Assembly (NCBI RefSeq): GCF_001012815.1
Contig: NZ_JYJP01000116.1
Span: forward strand, 1-64,000
Source: Vibrio mexicanus
Lineage (GTDB): Bacteria; Pseudomonadota; Gammaproteobacteria; Enterobacterales; Vibrionaceae
Reading direction: 5' to 3'
Length of the DNA stretch: 64,000 nt
Shown here: in pieces, positions 47,448-57,569 of the stretch
Position numbering within the stretch: the first letter of the stretch is position 1
Layout: every line of letters begins with the position of its first letter
Notes under the pieces: model-generated
Databases searched by the model: none
What the model was told of the DNA's origin: nothing
Seen by the model: only the letters and a program-made list of their open reading frames with translations
Position numbers and translations under genes: made by a program

Positions 47448-48660
47448 TACCTCTCTTCCTCCACAAAGAGATTCGCAAGCAATTAGGAATTTGTTTTTTA
47501 TAAAAGCTATGATTAATAGCGGAATTGAGGTCAGAATTGTAACGCTTACATCAGGTAATGATGAACCTTGGGACTATTATAAAGAAATTGGTGTGGAGCC
47601 AATTTTTGTAAAATGTACAAAACTACGTTCGCTGTTAAGTAATATTGGAAATGTCACAGTATTAAAGCCCATCTCTTACATTTTGAATAATCTAATGATG
47701 TATGCATTGTGTCCAGATATGGATGTCGGTTGGGAAAAAAAAGTAGTAGCAGCAATAGCTGATACAAACTTTGACTATAATGTGGTTGTAAGTGCATCAG
47801 GTTCATATACTGCTCATATGGCAGCGAGAACACTAGCGGAGCAGTCTAGAGTTCCTCATGTCGCAGAGCTTGGGGATCCATGGGCGGATAACCCTATTTG
47901 GCCAGAGAATATGTTCCATAAAAAAATTGTGAATACATTTTTAGAGAGGCAAGCATTAAAGTATGCAGATAATATTACCACAACAAACATAGCAACTAAA
48001 AAATTGTACCAAACTAAGTATCCAGATAAAAAGGTACACTCAATTCCAATGGGTTTTGATAGTCATGAGATCAGCCTAAACCAATGCGAGTTATTAGATT
48101 GCTTCAAAAATGAAGCAAGTAGCATCAGGTTCTCCCACGTTGGTGTTAGCTATAAAGCCTCGAGGGATCTTACCCCACTTATTAAAGCAATCGGGACAAA
48201 AACTGCGTTAGATTTGCTTGTTGTTGGTCCTCATAGCGCATCTTATGAAAAGTATGTAGTGGAAAAAAATATCGGAAATATTCGGTTTTTTGATGCTGTT
48301 CAATATGAGCAAGCTGTAGAAATTTCTAAACAGTCTGATGTGTCAGTAGTAATAGGAAATACGGGTGGTATACAGATTCCTGGAAAGCTGTACTTTGCTT
48401 TAGGACTAAAAATCCCATTATTGTACATTTATCAATGTGACAATGACCCTGCACTCGAAATTATTAAGGATATGCCTGGTGTAGTTAGTGCTCGATTGTG
48501 TGATGATGAGATAAAAAGTGTAATCGCTAACTGGGAAGGGAGTCATGATGCTCTGCTCAAGGAGTCGGAGTCAAGAGTGGTACTTCCTGAAGTTAAAGCT
48601 TTTGAGTGGTCTAAGTTAGGGGAAAGTTTTTCAAATGTTATTTCGCAATATGGAAAGTAA
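47428..48660 (+). CDS. GT4-family glycosyltransferase
   Basis: 410 residues. GT-B fold: MKVLFISTSLPPQRDSQAIR at the N-terminus, HVAELGDPWADNPIWPENMF, DNITTTNIATKKLYQTKYP with VHSIPMGFD, then FSHVGVSYKASRDLTPLIKAI and the late IPGKLYFALGLKIPLLYIY donor region. It has a start inside wzx and ends next to the following gene with no gap. Builds the O-antigen repeat; sugar unknown. Confidence 0.83.
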   Translation: MKVLFISTSLPPQRDSQAIRNLFFIKAMINSGIEVRIVTLTSGNDEPWDYYKEIGVEPIFVKCTKLRSLLSNIGNVTVLKPISYILNNLMMYALCPDMDVGWEKKVVAAIADTNFDYNVVVSASGSYTAHMAARTLAEQSRVPHVAELGDPWADNPIWPENMFHKKIVNTFLERQALKYADNITTTNIATKKLYQTKYPDKKVHSIPMGFDSHEISLNQCELLDCFKNEASSIRFSHVGVSYKASRDLTPLIKAIGTKTALDLLVVGPHSASYEKYVVEKNIGNIRFFDAVQYEQAVEISKQSDVSVVIGNTGGIQIPGKLYFALGLKIPLLYIYQCDNDPALEIIKDMPGVVSARLCDDEIKSVIANWEGSHDALLKESESRVVLPEVKAFEWSKLGESFSNVISQYGK

Positions 48661-49913
48661 ATGTTACTAAAATTATTTGCTTTAATCCCATGTGTAATGC
48701 TCTATCTGTCCTATCGACGAGCATGTAAGTATGGTTTACTAATAACAATACAAGCTACTATTTGGCTTGTGCTTTTTTTTACATTTTCTTTTCCATTTTT
48801 CATATTTGATATAGTTCTTCATCAAAATGCCATATACCTGTTTACTCTTGTCTATGTATCTTTGATTTATGTGTTTTTTATCTTCAATGATGCTAAATGG
48901 ATGTCTATGAGATTCAAAGCACGTGACAGGCGAAGATTGAATCAAACGTTAATAGATCTTTTTACTCTTGTATTTCTTGCAATTCTTTCGTTTGAGTTGG
49001 TATATATTATTTATAATTCGGGAGGTATTGTCTCTGCTCTGACGCGAGATAGGCTTTCGGAGTATCTAGGTGGTGGGATTCTTAAAGGCTCATTTATTAA
49101 CTTAGTCTTGCTATTGCCAACATTTTGTTACTTTGTAAAAGTTAATCAATTATTAGAGTCTAAAGAAAGACTAAAAGGAGGGTTTCTAATATCCTTCTTT
49201 GTCGTTTACTACATTTTCATTGCTAATACTAGGTTACCTATATTGATGCCGATAGTAGCAGCTGTGGTTTTTCTATTCTTTACTTTTAAGTCTAATTTCG
49301 TGAAGAAGTACGGCTTGATTCTATGCGTGTTAGGCATACTAGGTCTTAATATACTAATGGTCTTTGGTAACGCTTTAAGAGGGGGACTGTAGACAATGTT
49401 GACTTGACCATAGATAAAGTGATGGAGCAAAACACAGCACAATTAAGGTACCCTATGTGGGTAAACGATTTAGTCAATGATATTGATAGCTCTCGTATTG
49501 ATTTTGAGTATGGCTATAACTGGGTGGTAATGCCATTCGTTAATCTTATCCCTCGAGCGCTATGGCAAGATAAGCCTTTAACTTCAACTTCTAACATATT
49601 ATCTGAAAAAGTTTACGATATCAGAGTGGGCGATGGTCAGCCAATTACCACCTTCACCATATGGGGCGAAGGCTATTGGCAAGCTGGGTTACCAGGAGTA
49701 ATCCTGGCAACATTTTTGTTTTTTATAGTCTCATGTGCTTTTGTCTACTTGTTAACTATGTTCCAACATACTAACTATCTTGCTATATACTATATAGTAA
49801 ATATTGCGCCTTTCGTAAGAGCTGAGATACCTATGTTTTTAGTGCTAACCAATCTATTTGCATTGTTGACCTTAATTGTTGTTTCATATCTATTGCCATC
49901 AAAAAGAGCTTGA
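48661..49913 (+). CDS. wzy: O-antigen polymerase Wzy (one apparent frameshift)
   Basis: Restoring one G in GGGGG at 49381-49385 joins 48661-49392 and 49404-49913 into 417 residues. About ten hydrophobic helices with a long loop (RGGTVDNVDLTIDKVMEQNT ... YGYNWVVMPFVNLIPRALWQDKP) and FTIWGEGYWQAGLPGVILATFLF, typical of EpsG/Wzy-type oligosaccharide repeat-unit polymerases. Sequence identity within Wzy is always low, so the call rests on topology, the WGEGYWQAG-type loop and position after wzx. Confidence 0.78.
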
Positions 49914-49942
49914 ATAAAAACTAATGTGAAGTAAGGATAGGA

Positions 49943-50947
49943 ATGTCAAGTATATATATAGATTTTATATCTCCCCAAGGTCATGCCAAAATAAACGAAT
50001 TGTACTTTAGCGAGCTTAATAGTGATGATTACTATGCTTGTAAAGCATCTTATATGAAGGGCGTTGACTGTGTTGCGCGCAGGCTGAATTTTTACTCTCC
50101 TTGGAAAGGAGAGCCGCAAGGAATTAAGCATGCAGTTGAACAGCTTATTTTTACTATGGTGTTTTTTGTTTTTAAGATAAAAACCATATTGAAGGTTAAA
50201 AATATCGTATTTCTATCATATAGCCCAGTATGGAATTATCCGCTATTTCTCGTGCTTAAGGGTTTGTTAAATAAGAATATATGTGTTCTCGAGCATAATA
50301 GTATTCCAAGTGCTACAGGAACTGACGGTGTCAAGTTTAATATTAAGAGTAGGATGTTTCAGTTGTCGAGCTCATTAGTGACGCATTTGGTCTATGAAGA
50401 TTACATTGGAGTTTATCTCGAGCAAGAGTTTGATGCCCATTACTTGGTCGTTAAGCATCCAATAATTGGTTTAAGTAAAATCGAAAGTTATGATGATAAG
50501 GTCACTCCGCTGATATTCTCTCCTAGTTCAAGCTCAGAGAAGCAAGTTATTGATTGGTTAAAAGACATAACAATTAACTCGGACGTTATTACCATGGTTA
50601 AATCAGCCTGTAATTTTGAAGAAAGTGGGTTTGTCGCTAAGCAATATTTTGAAAATTATGAAGAGTTAATGAGCAGTTGTGATATTATAGTTATCGGTTC
50701 AAAATTTGAAGAAAGGGTTTCAGGCGTATTTTATGAAGCTCTTTTGGCGCCTAAAAGCATATTAATGTTGGATTCAAAGTTTTCAAGAGCTGCGGTTAAA
50801 TGTTATCCAAATGTTCATGTTTTTGATAGTTGTGAGCAACTCAAAGAACTTATCCTTAAAGTAATTGGGCAAGGGAAGCCGAGTTTGAAAATATATAATG
50901 TAGATAATCATAACTTACAGTCTAGTATATCGAGAGTTATCAAATGA
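49943..50947 (+). CDS. Putative glycosyltransferase (GT-B type)
   Basis: 334 residues. N-terminal half has a hydrophobic segment (LIFTMVFFVFKIKTI) and ICVLEHNSIPSATGTDGVKF; the second half has PLIFSPSSSSEKQVIDWL and SGVFYEALLAPKSILMLDSKF, positioned like the donor site of a GT4 enzyme. Overall identity to known families is not obvious to me. It overlaps the next gene by four bases (ATGA). Confidence 0.65.
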   Translation: MSSIYIDFISPQGHAKINELYFSELNSDDYYACKASYMKGVDCVARRLNFYSPWKGEPQGIKHAVEQLIFTMVFFVFKIKTILKVKNIVFLSYSPVWNYPLFLVLKGLLNKNICVLEHNSIPSATGTDGVKFNIKSRMFQLSSSLVTHLVYEDYIGVYLEQEFDAHYLVVKHPIIGLSKIESYDDKVTPLIFSPSSSSEKQVIDWLKDITINSDVITMVKSACNFEESGFVAKQYFENYEELMSSCDIIVIGSKFEERVSGVFYEALLAPKSILMLDSKFSRAAVKCYPNVHVFDSCEQLKELILKVIGQGKPSLKIYNVDNHNLQSSISRVIK

Positions 50948-52111
50948 AAACCAAGTTAGTTTATATATACTCAGAGTTGCCTTCTTATGTAAGAGTTCAA
51001 AAGAATATTAAAGTATTTCTGAATCATTTTGATGAAGTTCACTTTATTGGCGCTAATCGAAATGGTCAAAAAGAAGTTCCTCAGAGTAATATAGAAGGGC
51101 TTTATTTTCATATTCTCGACTCGGCAATTCCCCATGGCGGGTTCGGAAGTATATTAAAAAGTTTTCAGTTTGTATTATTTGCAAGGGCGGCCCTCAAAGA
51201 GATCAACGCGGACGTAATTGTGGTTGCAAATGAAGAGTCTTATGCGCCTTTGTTATTCTCAAGTAAGTTGACTAGAAATAAGGTCATAGTTTGTGAGTTA
51301 TTAGATAGCCTAGCAATTAGGTTGACTGGTTATTTAAAGGTGCTAAACCCCGTTGTAAGACCTTTTAGCAGATTCGTAACAAGTAAAGCTCACTATGTGG
51401 TTGAGGTGACAGAATCTAGATTACTTCGGCATGGAGCTGCTCTTGATGGTAAGGCGTTTGTGATTCACAACTCTCCTGATAGCCAGAGTATGAATAATAT
51501 TTCCTTGACCAAGGAAGTGGAAAGTAAATTACCAAAGAGTGAGCCTTATATATATGTTTCTGGTTCTGTTGTGCCTAACGTCTCTGGTATAGAAGAGCTT
51601 TTAATGGCTGTTCACAAGGTAAATCGTGATTGTGAGTCAAAGGTTAAAGTCGTATATTCTGGCAGGTTGAACGGCGAATGGGCGGAGAGCAAGTTTTTTA
51701 GTAGCCAGATGTGATTAATTTAGGTTGCTTGACGCCTCTGAGTCTTTATTGGTTGCTAATAAATCTCTAGCAATGTATGCGTATTATCGGCCAATAAATA
51801 ATAACTATATCTTCGCTGCGCCTAATAAAGTTTATGATGCTATAAACATTCAAAAAAAGATATTAATGAATGAAGAGTGTAAGGCCACAGATATCCCAGG
51901 CAAGCTAGGTTTGTTGTTATCTGCACCATACGGTTCGGTCGATGGTATCGTATCTAATATTATTGAATTGTTTAGTGAAAATGAGCTTACTTTGGACAAA
52001 AAACTTTCGATACAAAAAGAATTTGATGAAAAATATTCATGGCCAGTAATGGAGAGAAAATGGGCTACTTTATTTGGGTTAGCTAAAGAAAGGCTAAAAG
52101 AGACGGATTAG
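50944..52111 (+). CDS. GT4-family glycosyltransferase (two apparent frameshifts)
   Basis: Two lost bases (near 51708 and in TT at 51725-51726) restore a 389-residue frame; the joined region reads SSQDVINLGLLDASESLLVA, as expected for a GT4 second domain (V-x-LG-x-L, then the donor-site aspartate region). N-terminus: LVYIYSELPSYVRVQKNIKVF. Other parts: VIVCELLDSLAIRLTGYLKV, YIYVSGSVVPNVSGIEELL, NYIFAAPNKVYDAINIQKK. It starts in the upstream gene (ATGA). Sugar unknown. Confidence 0.78.
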
Positions 52112-52192
52112 TCCTGAAAAATCTGCATGTTGAACTTTCAGATATTTAGCTTGTTTTATCGTACCTTAATTGTATCTATAGGATAGAGTATT

Positions 52193-53747
52193 TTGAAACT
52201 TATATCTTCATCGATAGTAAATGAAAGAATGACAATGAGTCTTTTGCTTTTAATTTCTATCTTTGCCATTTTCTCTCTCTTCAGTTTGTCTGTATATGAG
52301 GTTAATCCGTACTTTGTTGTTGCTTGCTCTTATGTATTGGTCCATTTGGCACTTAGAGATTTTAGGCAGTTTAAACGTTGTTTTTCTCATCACCATTTTA
52401 TCAATTTTCATTGCTAGTTTGTTTGCTGACCGGTCTTGGGATGGGAAAACTTACCATGCAATTGCAATTCTAGAAATGTTAGATGGATGGGACGTGTATA
52501 CTCAAGTTTCGCCCGAGACATGGTCAGAAAGCTACCCCAAGTTATCATGGTTATTTGGTTATTCAATAGTCAGAATTACTGGTAAACTAGATTCAGCTAC
52601 AGTAATTAATATCTTAGTCAGTATTGCTCTCTTCTGCTACAGCTATGTTTTTTTTAAAACAAGTAAGTTTAGGTTACTCATATCTCTACTGATTGTATTG
52701 AATCCTGTAGTGATAGCGCAGTTTAATACTAAATATGTGGATGGTTTATTATATTGCTTATTTACTATAGCTTTACTGTCATCGAAAGAAATTATGTTTA
52801 GTAAAAATGTTGAGATAAGCCACGTGATTATTTTTGGCTTATCTCTGGCGTTTATGCCGCTATTGAAATTTTCTGGGGCTGCATATTCGGCTATTATACT
52901 ATTTAGTTCGTTATGGCTTAGGTGGCGGTATTGCCAGTGTGTGTTTTTTAATAGTTCAAAAAATGTCTTAGTTTTCCTACCTATACTTTTGGGATTTCTA
53001 TTGATAGGTTATAATCCCTATATAAAGAATTTAATTAATGGAAATAATATTTTTTATCCTGTGCTAGGGTGGAAAGGTGATTCATTTCTTGGGATTATCG
53101 ACTATTGTATCAACGTTCCACAAGTCATATCATTTCTCTTTTCTCCATTTATATATTCCAATGCTGGGTTCGAAGGTGTTGGATATACATGTTATGTGGT
53201 TGAGTTTGTTAATCCATTTAACATAAAGCACTGGGAGGTAATGGCAAGTCACGATTTTGGATGGTCCCTATCCGGCTTTGGTCCAATATTTCCTTTGGTT
53301 TTTTATAGCTCTCTTTTTTGCTTTGTATTTTGCTTTAAAGGTCTTACTAAATTTGAAAAATATTTCTTCTTTGTTGTAATTTTCTGTTGCTTGATTACTC
53401 CACATAATTGGTGGGTGAGATACGTGCCGTTTCTGTGGTTAGTTTGGTGTGTTACGTTAAGGAATAGATTTTCATTTGTTGTGCTACCTACAGCAATGCT
53501 TATCTCTTTGGTTTCTATCTATCAGTACACTACATCTGGTTCTTTTGAATATGTAACAGGTAGTTACTCTGATCTTCATGTCATTTATGATGAAGAAAAC
53601 AACCAGAGTGTTTTTAAAAGGAGGAACTTCAGAGTGCTTGAAGAAAGAGGAGTTGTAGTTGTTGATATAGGTCAAATCAACTGTAATGCGCAGGATCTAA
53701 AACCATTATTTGTAGGTGACATTGCTTTGAAGCAGTGTGTGAAATAG
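52193..53747 (+). CDS. Multi-pass membrane protein, probable GT-C glycosyltransferase (one apparent extra base)
   Basis: Removing one T in TTTT at 52361-52364 joins two frames into 517 residues (TTG start with an AGGATAGAG site; ATG at 52229 also possible). About 11-12 helices. The first large loop after the early helices contains ADRSWDGKTYHAIAILEML, the place where GT-C enzymes keep their catalytic acid. No closer family name. It opens a tight five-gene block (methyltransferase, SMR-like, UbiA, DUF212), suggesting that it uses a polyprenyl-phosphate sugar in the periplasm. Confidence 0.65.
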
Positions 53748-53757
53748 GCAAGGAATA

Positions 53758-54429
53758 GTGACGAATATGTATTCTAGTGACAAAGATGCCATAGCAAGAG
53801 TGTATGAGGGTTTTCCTGCTATGATTCGGTTAAAGCAGAACTATAGGGAATATATATGTCCATTTCACCCGATCTTAGACAGGATTCCAGAAACGCCATC
53901 TGAACTATTGGATATAGGGTGTGGTGCTGGGGGCTTTGCTTTGTCGGCGATGATGAATTGCAACATATCCAGCTATACTGGGATTGATATTGACATCAAG
54001 TCTACGCAGTACGCTGAAAAAGCACTGAGAAAAGCAAAAGAGCTTGGGTTTATAGAAAATTGCGTTGATGTCTCATTCTCAAATAGTATTGAGAAATTTC
54101 AAGGCAAAACTTTTGATATCATTACCTTGGTAGATGTACTTCACCATGTAAAGAAAAACTCCTTAGAATCATTTATAGGTGATATCCTTCCTATGTTGAA
54201 AAGTTCTGGTTGCTTGATTATCAAGGATATGGACACTAGAAGCTTGTCAAAGATGGCTATGAACCAATTGCACGATTTACTTCTCGCTCGAGAATGGATA
54301 GAGCATATTCCACCAAAGTTGCTAGATAGTACGCTTGTTGAACACTTTGGGTTAAAGTTGGATGAAAGCTTTAATTATGACTCTTTGTGGTACGCACATT
54401 ACTTAAAAGTATACAGGTTATCTCAATGA
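53758..54429 (+). CDS. Class I SAM-dependent methyltransferase
   Basis: 223 residues (GTG start; ATG at 53767 is an alternative). SAM-binding motif I is LLDIGCGAGGFALSAM, motif II YTGIDIDIKSTQYAE, motif IV DIITLVDVLHHVKK, then LKSSGCLIIKDMD. Substrate unknown; the neighbours suggest a sugar or a sugar-lipid. The gene overlaps the next by four bases (ATGA). Confidence 0.85.
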   Translation: MTNMYSSDKDAIARVYEGFPAMIRLKQNYREYICPFHPILDRIPETPSELLDIGCGAGGFALSAMMNCNISSYTGIDIDIKSTQYAEKALRKAKELGFIENCVDVSFSNSIEKFQGKTFDIITLVDVLHHVKKNSLESFIGDILPMLKSSGCLIIKDMDTRSLSKMAMNQLHDLLLAREWIEHIPPKLLDSTLVEHFGLKLDESFNYDSLWYAHYLKVYRLSQ

Positions 54430-54761
54430 ACGTGTCTAGCTTATGTTTTGTGATTTTATCTGCTATTTGCAACACTGGAGCTGGTGTGGCGTTAAAGTTA
54501 TTGTCTTCTAGAGATGTACTGGATATAAAATCATTGTCAGTACTGAGTGTATCTTTACTGTTTTATTTTTTAGCGTTTTCATTTTATATGCTTTCAATGA
54601 AGTCTCTACCTTTGCAGTATGCATATTTGTCTATAACCTCTCTTTCAATGGTTTTTTTAATGCTATATTCAGTCAAATACTTAGGTGGCACATTGCTGCC
54701 TATAAACATTGTAGGGGTTATTCTTGTTTTTGGTGGGTTGTTGCTTGTAATGAAAAGGTAG
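54426..54761 (+). CDS. SMR/EamA-type four-helix membrane protein
   Basis: 111 residues from ATG 54426. Four hydrophobic helices with SMR-type features: LSAICNTGAGVALKLLSS near the first helix, FYMLSMKSLPLQYAYLSITSL and the last helix NIVGVILVFGGLLLVMKR. Relatives such as ArnE/ArnF are thought to flip undecaprenyl-phosphate sugars. It is 7 bases before the UbiA gene. It lacks the Glu14 in the first helix needed by drug-exporting EmrE, as far as I can see, which fits a lipid-flipping rather than drug-export role. Confidence 0.75.
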   Translation: MNVSSLCFVILSAICNTGAGVALKLLSSRDVLDIKSLSVLSVSLLFYFLAFSFYMLSMKSLPLQYAYLSITSLSMVFLMLYSVKYLGGTLLPINIVGVILVFGGLLLVMKR

Positions 54762-54768
54762 ATGACTA

Positions 54769-55614
54769 ATGGAAAAAATTAAAAGTTGTCTATTGTTGAT
54801 GCGACCAAAGCAATGGATAAAGAACGTCTTCTTGTTTGCTCCACTAGTGTTTTCTGGTCAGTTTTTGTATGTAGAATCGTTTATAATAGCCGTTTGTGCT
54901 TTTCTCCTATTCTGTGTTGCTTCTTCAGCAACATACATATTAAACGACTATGTCGATATCGAAAATGATAGAAAGCATCCAGTTAAATCTAAATCTCGGC
55001 CATTGGCTTCTGGAGATTTGTCGAAGACGGAAGCTCTATGCTTAATATCGACGCTGTACACTATCTTGATAGCGTCATATTTTGTAATGCCTGATGTGAT
55101 TTTAGTTATTCTTGTATATTTGGGACTAAACGTCGCTTATACGTTCCACTTAAAGCATCAACCTGTGATAGATATTTTCATCATTGCGTTCGGCTTTGTA
55201 CTTCGAGTCTATGCTGGTTCAGTTGCAATACTGGTACCCCTCTCTTCATGGATGTTCATAACAACTCTGTCATTGGCACTATATTTGGCTGCGATAAAGC
55301 GCAAACAAGAGCTAATGATAAGTGGAACAAACGCTCGAAGTGTTCTTCGCTACTATAACTCAGAGTTAGTAGATAAGTATGCTGAGATGTCTGCTACTTG
55401 CGCACTATTGTTTTATAGTTTGTTTGTGATTTCAGATAAACCAGATTTAGTATTATCAATACCTTTTGTCATTTTTGGGCTTTACCGTTACTGGTTTGTT
55501 GTTGAATCCAAAGGAGGTGGGGAATCTCCTACAGATGCATTATTTTCAGATGTTCAATTGCAAGCAGTTATCTTGGGATGGATTGTTTTCTGTGGCTATA
55601 TGCTAATTTACTAA
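54769..55614 (+). CDS. UbiA-family prenyltransferase, decaprenyl-phosphate phosphoribosyltransferase-like
   Basis: 281 residues with 8-9 helices. LMRPKQWIKNVFLFAPLVFSGQ is the opening of the UbiA subfamily that contains DPPR synthase (Rv3806c in Mycobacterium). The first Asp motif is NDYVDIENDRKHPVKSKSRPLASG; the second region is YTFHLKHQPVIDIFIIAFGFVLRVYAG, followed by KRKQEL. Family members transfer phosphoribose from PRPP to polyprenyl phosphate. Subfamily assignment is from motif reading only. Confidence 0.83.
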   Translation: MEKIKSCLLLMRPKQWIKNVFLFAPLVFSGQFLYVESFIIAVCAFLLFCVASSATYILNDYVDIENDRKHPVKSKSRPLASGDLSKTEALCLISTLYTILIASYFVMPDVILVILVYLGLNVAYTFHLKHQPVIDIFIIAFGFVLRVYAGSVAILVPLSSWMFITTLSLALYLAAIKRKQELMISGTNARSVLRYYNSELVDKYAEMSATCALLFYSLFVISDKPDLVLSIPFVIFGLYRYWFVVESKGGGESPTDALFSDVQLQAVILGWIVFCGYMLIY

Positions 55615-55624
55615 AGGTTGATAT

Positions 55625-56048
55625 ATGGATATTAGTTATATTGTCACTCCATTTTTTGCTTGGTTATTGACAGGAATCTTAAAATTCTTTTTTAACTCAA
55701 TTACGGAAAAACGACTAGCATTCGACCTCATAGGGTATGGTGGCTTCCCAAGTAATCACAGTAGCATTGTCGCAAGTTCTGCGGCTATCATTTTTTTTTA
55801 AAGAAGGTATACAAGAGCCTAGTCTTGCAGTTGCTATGGCGTTAGCCTTTATCGTGGTTCTTGACGCTACTAGCTTACGGAAACAAGTTGAAAATCATGC
55901 GAAGGCGTTAAATGTTTTGAACAGCCAAATCTCAAAAACTAAGTTGAGAGAAAGAATAGCTCACACAAGAATTGAAGTTTTAGCTGGTCTCCTAACTGGA
56001 GTCATGGCGGCATGGATAGTTCATTCTTCTTACGTTGCTTACTCTTAG
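55625..56048 (+). CDS. DUF212 (divergent PAP2-like) membrane protein (one apparent extra base)
   Basis: Removing one T from the nine-T run 55791-55799 gives 140 residues. The pattern is that of DUF212: GGFPSNHSSIVASSAA (in the PAP2 style, P-S-x-H-S), then VVLDATSLRKQVENHAKALNVLN, and LRERIAHTRIEVLAGLLTGVM, which keeps the H-T-x-x-E-V part. It is 10 bases after the UbiA gene. In mycobacteria a PAP2-like phosphatase gene (Rv3807c) adjoins the UbiA gene, so dephosphorylation of polyprenyl-phospho-phosphoribose is a plausible role. Confidence 0.8.
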
Positions 56049-56256
56049 CCTATTCGAACGTCATTAAGACCAACTGAATTTGCATAGGTCATAGTTCTCA
56101 TATGAATGAGTTCATGTAGGCATTTGCTAGCTTTGTATTGAATAGCGGGTGATTTGATTTTTTTTGTCTTAAAATCTGTAGGTAGTGGCTATCGTTTTGA
56201 CCCGTAACGATAATAAAACCATCCTTTTCAATGATTTTTATTAGTTGAGATTAATA

Positions 56257-57468
56257 ATGAGAGTTCTGATAGCAACATGTGTGTTTCCTCCTTCTCCGGT
56301 AGTTAGTGCTAGAACTAGCAAAGATGTTGCCGACTTCTTTCACAACCGTGGTGATGAGGTTACTGTATTTTGCCCTAAAAAGCTTAGAAATACTGATGAT
56401 GAGTCAATAACAAGCCTCGACTATAAACGTGTCTTAGCACCAACCTACACATCTAAGTCTTCTTCTATGCTGTCTAGGTTTCTCGAGAATATAACTTATG
56501 CATTGTGTGTGCTTTTTCACCTGTTATTCTCGAAAAAGTATGATGTTATATATTGTAACGTTTGGCCAATCTTCTCTCAGCTCGCAGTGGTGTCGATAGG
56601 GAAGTTGAAAAATAGCAAAGTGATTCTTAGTGTGCAGGATTTATATCCAGAATCCTTGAGCACCCAAGGAAGGGTTTCTGAGAAGAGCATCATATATCGA
56701 GTTCTATTTAACATTGATAAGTATGTAGCTAAAAAATCCGATTTGGTGTTTGTTATCTCATCTTGGTTCTATGAGAAGTATAAACTTAGAGGTATTGACG
56801 AAAATAAACTTCGCTTAGTACCTAACTGGATATGTTCAAAGAGCGTTGAATTGCTACCCAAAGGGGACTGTAGAAAAAAGCTTCGAGATAACGGTATTGT
56901 CGATGTTAAAGAGAACGAGCGGTTAATTGTTTACGGTGGGAACGTTGGTATAGCATCTGGTTTGAATGGTATTATGTCTGATTTAGCGAACATAGACTAC
57001 GACTTCAAGTTATTAATAGCGGGTTCTGGAAGCGAATTAGATCTCATTAAGGAGCAAGTTAAGGAGTTAAACTTGGAAGATAAGGTGTATTTTTACTCTC
57101 CTTGGCCCTTTTCTAGCACCGATTACACATTTGGAGCAGCAGATTTTCTGATGCTTCCAACACTTAGAGGTCAAGACTTTGCATCAGTGCCTTCTAAGCT
57201 GATTAGCTATATGCTTGCTGAAAAACCGATATTAGGTATCGTTAGTAATGCAAGTGAAACGGGAAAATGCATTCTAAACGCTCAATGTGGATTTACATCA
57301 AATGGACATGACAGCATGCGAGTAGTAGATACTTTTAATAGGGCTTTATCTTCCACTGAAGTTGAACTTCACCAAATGGGGCGTAATGCTCGGGAATACG
57401 CTCTTAGAGAGTTCTCTTTTAGGAAGGTTGGTAAAGAGCTTAGTCTTTTTATCTCTAAGCTCAAGTAG
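56257..57468 (+). CDS. GT4-family glycosyltransferase (WbuB/WcaI-like)
   Basis: 403 residues from ATG 56257. N-terminal LIATCVFPPSPVVSARTSKDV, ILSVQDLYPESLSTQGRV (typical of WbuB/WcaI-like enzymes, where fucosamine or fucose is the known donor), LRLVPNWICSKSV, IVYGGNVGIASGLNGIM and PSKLISYMLAEKPILGIV. It has its own 208-base upstream gap. It could be the L-fucose transferase of the locus, but this is inference. Confidence 0.82.
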   Translation: MRVLIATCVFPPSPVVSARTSKDVADFFHNRGDEVTVFCPKKLRNTDDESITSLDYKRVLAPTYTSKSSSMLSRFLENITYALCVLFHLLFSKKYDVIYCNVWPIFSQLAVVSIGKLKNSKVILSVQDLYPESLSTQGRVSEKSIIYRVLFNIDKYVAKKSDLVFVISSWFYEKYKLRGIDENKLRLVPNWICSKSVELLPKGDCRKKLRDNGIVDVKENERLIVYGGNVGIASGLNGIMSDLANIDYDFKLLIAGSGSELDLIKEQVKELNLEDKVYFYSPWPFSSTDYTFGAADFLMLPTLRGQDFASVPSKLISYMLAEKPILGIVSNASETGKCILNAQCGFTSNGHDSMRVVDTFNRALSSTEVELHQMGRNAREYALREFSFRKVGKELSLFISKLK

Positions 57469-57569
57469 GGTGCGAAGTTTAATTATATTGAGATTTTGGT
57501 TTAGTCTTGTTTTTATTGATTTATAAGCCAACTAGATTGTATAGATATTAGCGTATAGAGGTCGCGAAA

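Noticed and set aside
54426..54761. SMR-like protein as a drug efflux pump
   Set aside because: Its place between the methyltransferase and UbiA genes and the lack of a clear first-helix Glu argue for a sugar-lipid flippase.
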